The position numbers and the translations under genes are program-made. DNA of 5,408 nucleotides from positions 1 through 5,408 of the forward strand of contig JAUXII010000095.1 of assembly GCA_030621075.1 (NCBI GenBank), written 5' to 3'. This document shows, piece after piece, positions 4,342 through 5,408 of the stretch; position 1 is the first letter of the stretch; each line of letters opens with the position of its first letter. The notes under the pieces are model-generated. The model searched no databases. It saw only the letters and a list, made by a program, of their open reading frames with translations, and was not told where the DNA came from. The DNA is from Lentimicrobiaceae bacterium. Lineage in GTDB: Bacteria; Bacteroidota; Bacteroidia; Bacteroidales; JAGONC01.

Positions 4342-5408
4342 TAAACACGCACTCTTTCAGCAACTTCTTCATCTGCTTCTGTCGCTGGAGTCCCATCAAA
4401 TTTCTTTAAATCAAATCTAACTACTTCCGTAACATTATCAGACTTATAAAAAATCATCTGAGAACCGTCTCTAACCCATCGACCGCCTTCCATATCTTTT
4501 AAAAATACTGCATCATTATGAGCCCACACATGATCTGCAATATAATCGTTAGTTATGGCAGCATCAACATCCACTTGACATCCTAAACCTGATTCATCTT
4601 TTTCTACTTCGCCTATACCAAGTATTTGAATTTTACCGGCTACGCAGGTGGAAGCAATGGAGACATTCCCAGGCAAGAATGAAGCAACTGTCCTATCTGA
4701 TCCTGTTTTGTTTGTAAATTTTAGATTGCCCCTATATTGCTGTATACTAAGTAAACCATTACCTATACTAATTTCAGGTTCATTACCTGCTTCACCACCA
4801 GCTCTACAATTGTATATTTCTGCCCATGTGCCTATACTCATTTCTGAACCTTGAGCAAATGAAACACCCTGCATAATACCTGTAAAATTTGCCAGATTAA
4901 GTATTGAACAATTCTCAACTAATAAAACATCTGTATTATTTACAGTTCCTTGTAAATTAACATATCTAAAAGCAGTATTGTTTGTGCCACAACCAACTTC
5001 AAGTGTTACTTCTGTTCCCATAATACCACGAGTTTCAATTGACATCTCACTAATATCATGACTTGCTTCAATAGTTAAATCACTTCTTAATCTCAATCTT
5101 TTAATTTTATTGTTGGCACATATTGTTAAAGCATCAGTTAAATTATTTGAAGGTTGCTCACGTGTGCCAATTGGAAATATTGTTCCTGTTGTTCCATTCA
5201 CAATGTCTATTATCACATCACCAGCAAAAACTATGTTTTTTTGATATTCAGTAAGATTATCCAATTTCTCATTTATAAGCTCGTTTATAATAGTAACACC
5301 ATTCCATGTCCCAGAAAGAATAGCATTGCCTAAAGTATCTACAAGTTTTCCAATACCACGACAAACAATTTCACCGTTTGTTACCGTACTTTCGAGAACC
5401 ACCTGACC
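4341..5408 (-). CDS. Phage fibre/spike-like beta-rich structural protein, 5' end outside the window
   Basis: The frame is open to the window edge, so the gene is 5'-truncated here. A GTG at 5402 could be read as a start, but two further sense codons precede it and no ribosome binding site is visible, so I do not accept it. Counting from that GTG there are 353 residues. Residues 60-95 hold a segment (IVNGTTGTIFPIGT, then NLTDALTICA) that I associate with phage appendage proteins carrying a parallel beta-helix. Residues 100-265 are rich in short beta strands, Asn, Gly and Thr, as in stacked-coil folds. The last 50 residues (GGRWVRDGSQMIFYKSDN, then TEVVRFDL and a final ERVRV) match a C-terminal module I recall from many phage fibre-like proteins. 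The likely role is a virion appendage or receptor-binding part, which is inference. No catalytic residues are recognisable. The gene overlaps the next start by one base (TAATG). Its DNA looks more AT-rich than the capsid genes. Confidence 0.7.
   Translation of the reverse strand, partial: GQVVLESTVTNGEIVCRGIGKLVDTLGNAILSGTWNGVTIINELINEKLDNLTEYQKNIVFAGDVIIDIVNGTTGTIFPIGTREQPSNNLTDALTICANNKIKRLRLRSDLTIEASHDISEMSIETRGIMGTEVTLEVGCGTNNTAFRYVNLQGTVNNTDVLLVENCSILNLANFTGIMQGVSFAQGSEMSIGTWAEIYNCRAGGEAGNEPEISIGNGLLSIQQYRGNLKFTNKTGSDRTVASFLPGNVSIASTCVAGKIQILGIGEVEKDESGLGCQVDVDAAITNDYIADHVWAHNDAVFLKDMEGGRWVRDGSQMIFYKSDNVTEVVRFDLKKFDGTPATEADEEVAERVRV

Noticed and set aside
4214..4399. Minus-strand open frame of 61 codons across the fibre-like/VTKGYG boundary
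   Set aside because: It is out of frame with two better supported genes and its product shows no family pattern. The TAATG junction and VTKGYG motif fix the correct frames.
1..5408. CRISPR array, tRNA, integrase, attachment site or toxin-antitoxin genes
   Set aside because: I looked for regularly spaced repeats, cloverleaf-like sequence and small gene pairs on both strands and saw none. The only repeats are the short coding and leader repeats listed.

Overview
The window is part of the virion-structure operon of a tailed double-stranded DNA phage (Caudoviricetes) or prophage. All credible genes lie on the minus strand and are packed tightly, so transcription runs from position 5408 toward position 1. 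The evidence is a recognisable head-assembly set: an XkdF-type (S78_2-like) prohead protease, a scaffold-like coiled-coil protein, a two-domain head decoration-type protein and a major capsid protein. Almost every gene has a strong AAGGAG-type ribosome binding site 7-9 nt before its start. The host cannot be named from this sequence. DNA is moderately AT-rich, and no host gene, tRNA, integrase or attachment site is present.

Layout in order of transcription: (1) 5408-4341, the 3' part of a fibre/spike-like beta-rich protein that enters from outside the window; (2) 4341-4012, a small basic protein with a duplicated VTKGYG motif, joined to the previous gene by a TAATG overlap; (3) 4000-3656, a small Ig-like beta-sandwich protein of the type often found near fibre genes; (4) 3640-3137, the XkdF-like protease; (5) 3133-1973, a scaffold-type protein whose first 36 residues look like the missing C-terminal end of the protease domain; (6) 2671-1973, a probable nested, in-frame scaffold with its own perfect ribosome binding site inside gene 5; (7) 1907-1251, the decoration-type protein; (8) 1175-189, the major capsid protein; (9) 121-1, the 5' part of a small phage protein that leaves the window. 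A 10-bp hairpin with a GAAA tetraloop lies between genes 8 and 9.

Inferred working: genes 4-6 build and then clear the procapsid core, gene 8 forms the shell and gene 7 coats it. Genes 1-3 probably form an appendage on the virion. The points most worth a second look are the protease/scaffold boundary, where one in-frame TAA splits what looks like one protein, and the internal scaffold start. Together they could give up to three nested products from one frame, recalling lambda C/Nu3. A shared 12-nt leader before the two shell genes and the capsid 3' hairpin may tune their high expression. No wholly new system is evident; the rest is a fairly ordinary phage head module. There is no gene-free stretch longer than about 75 bases.
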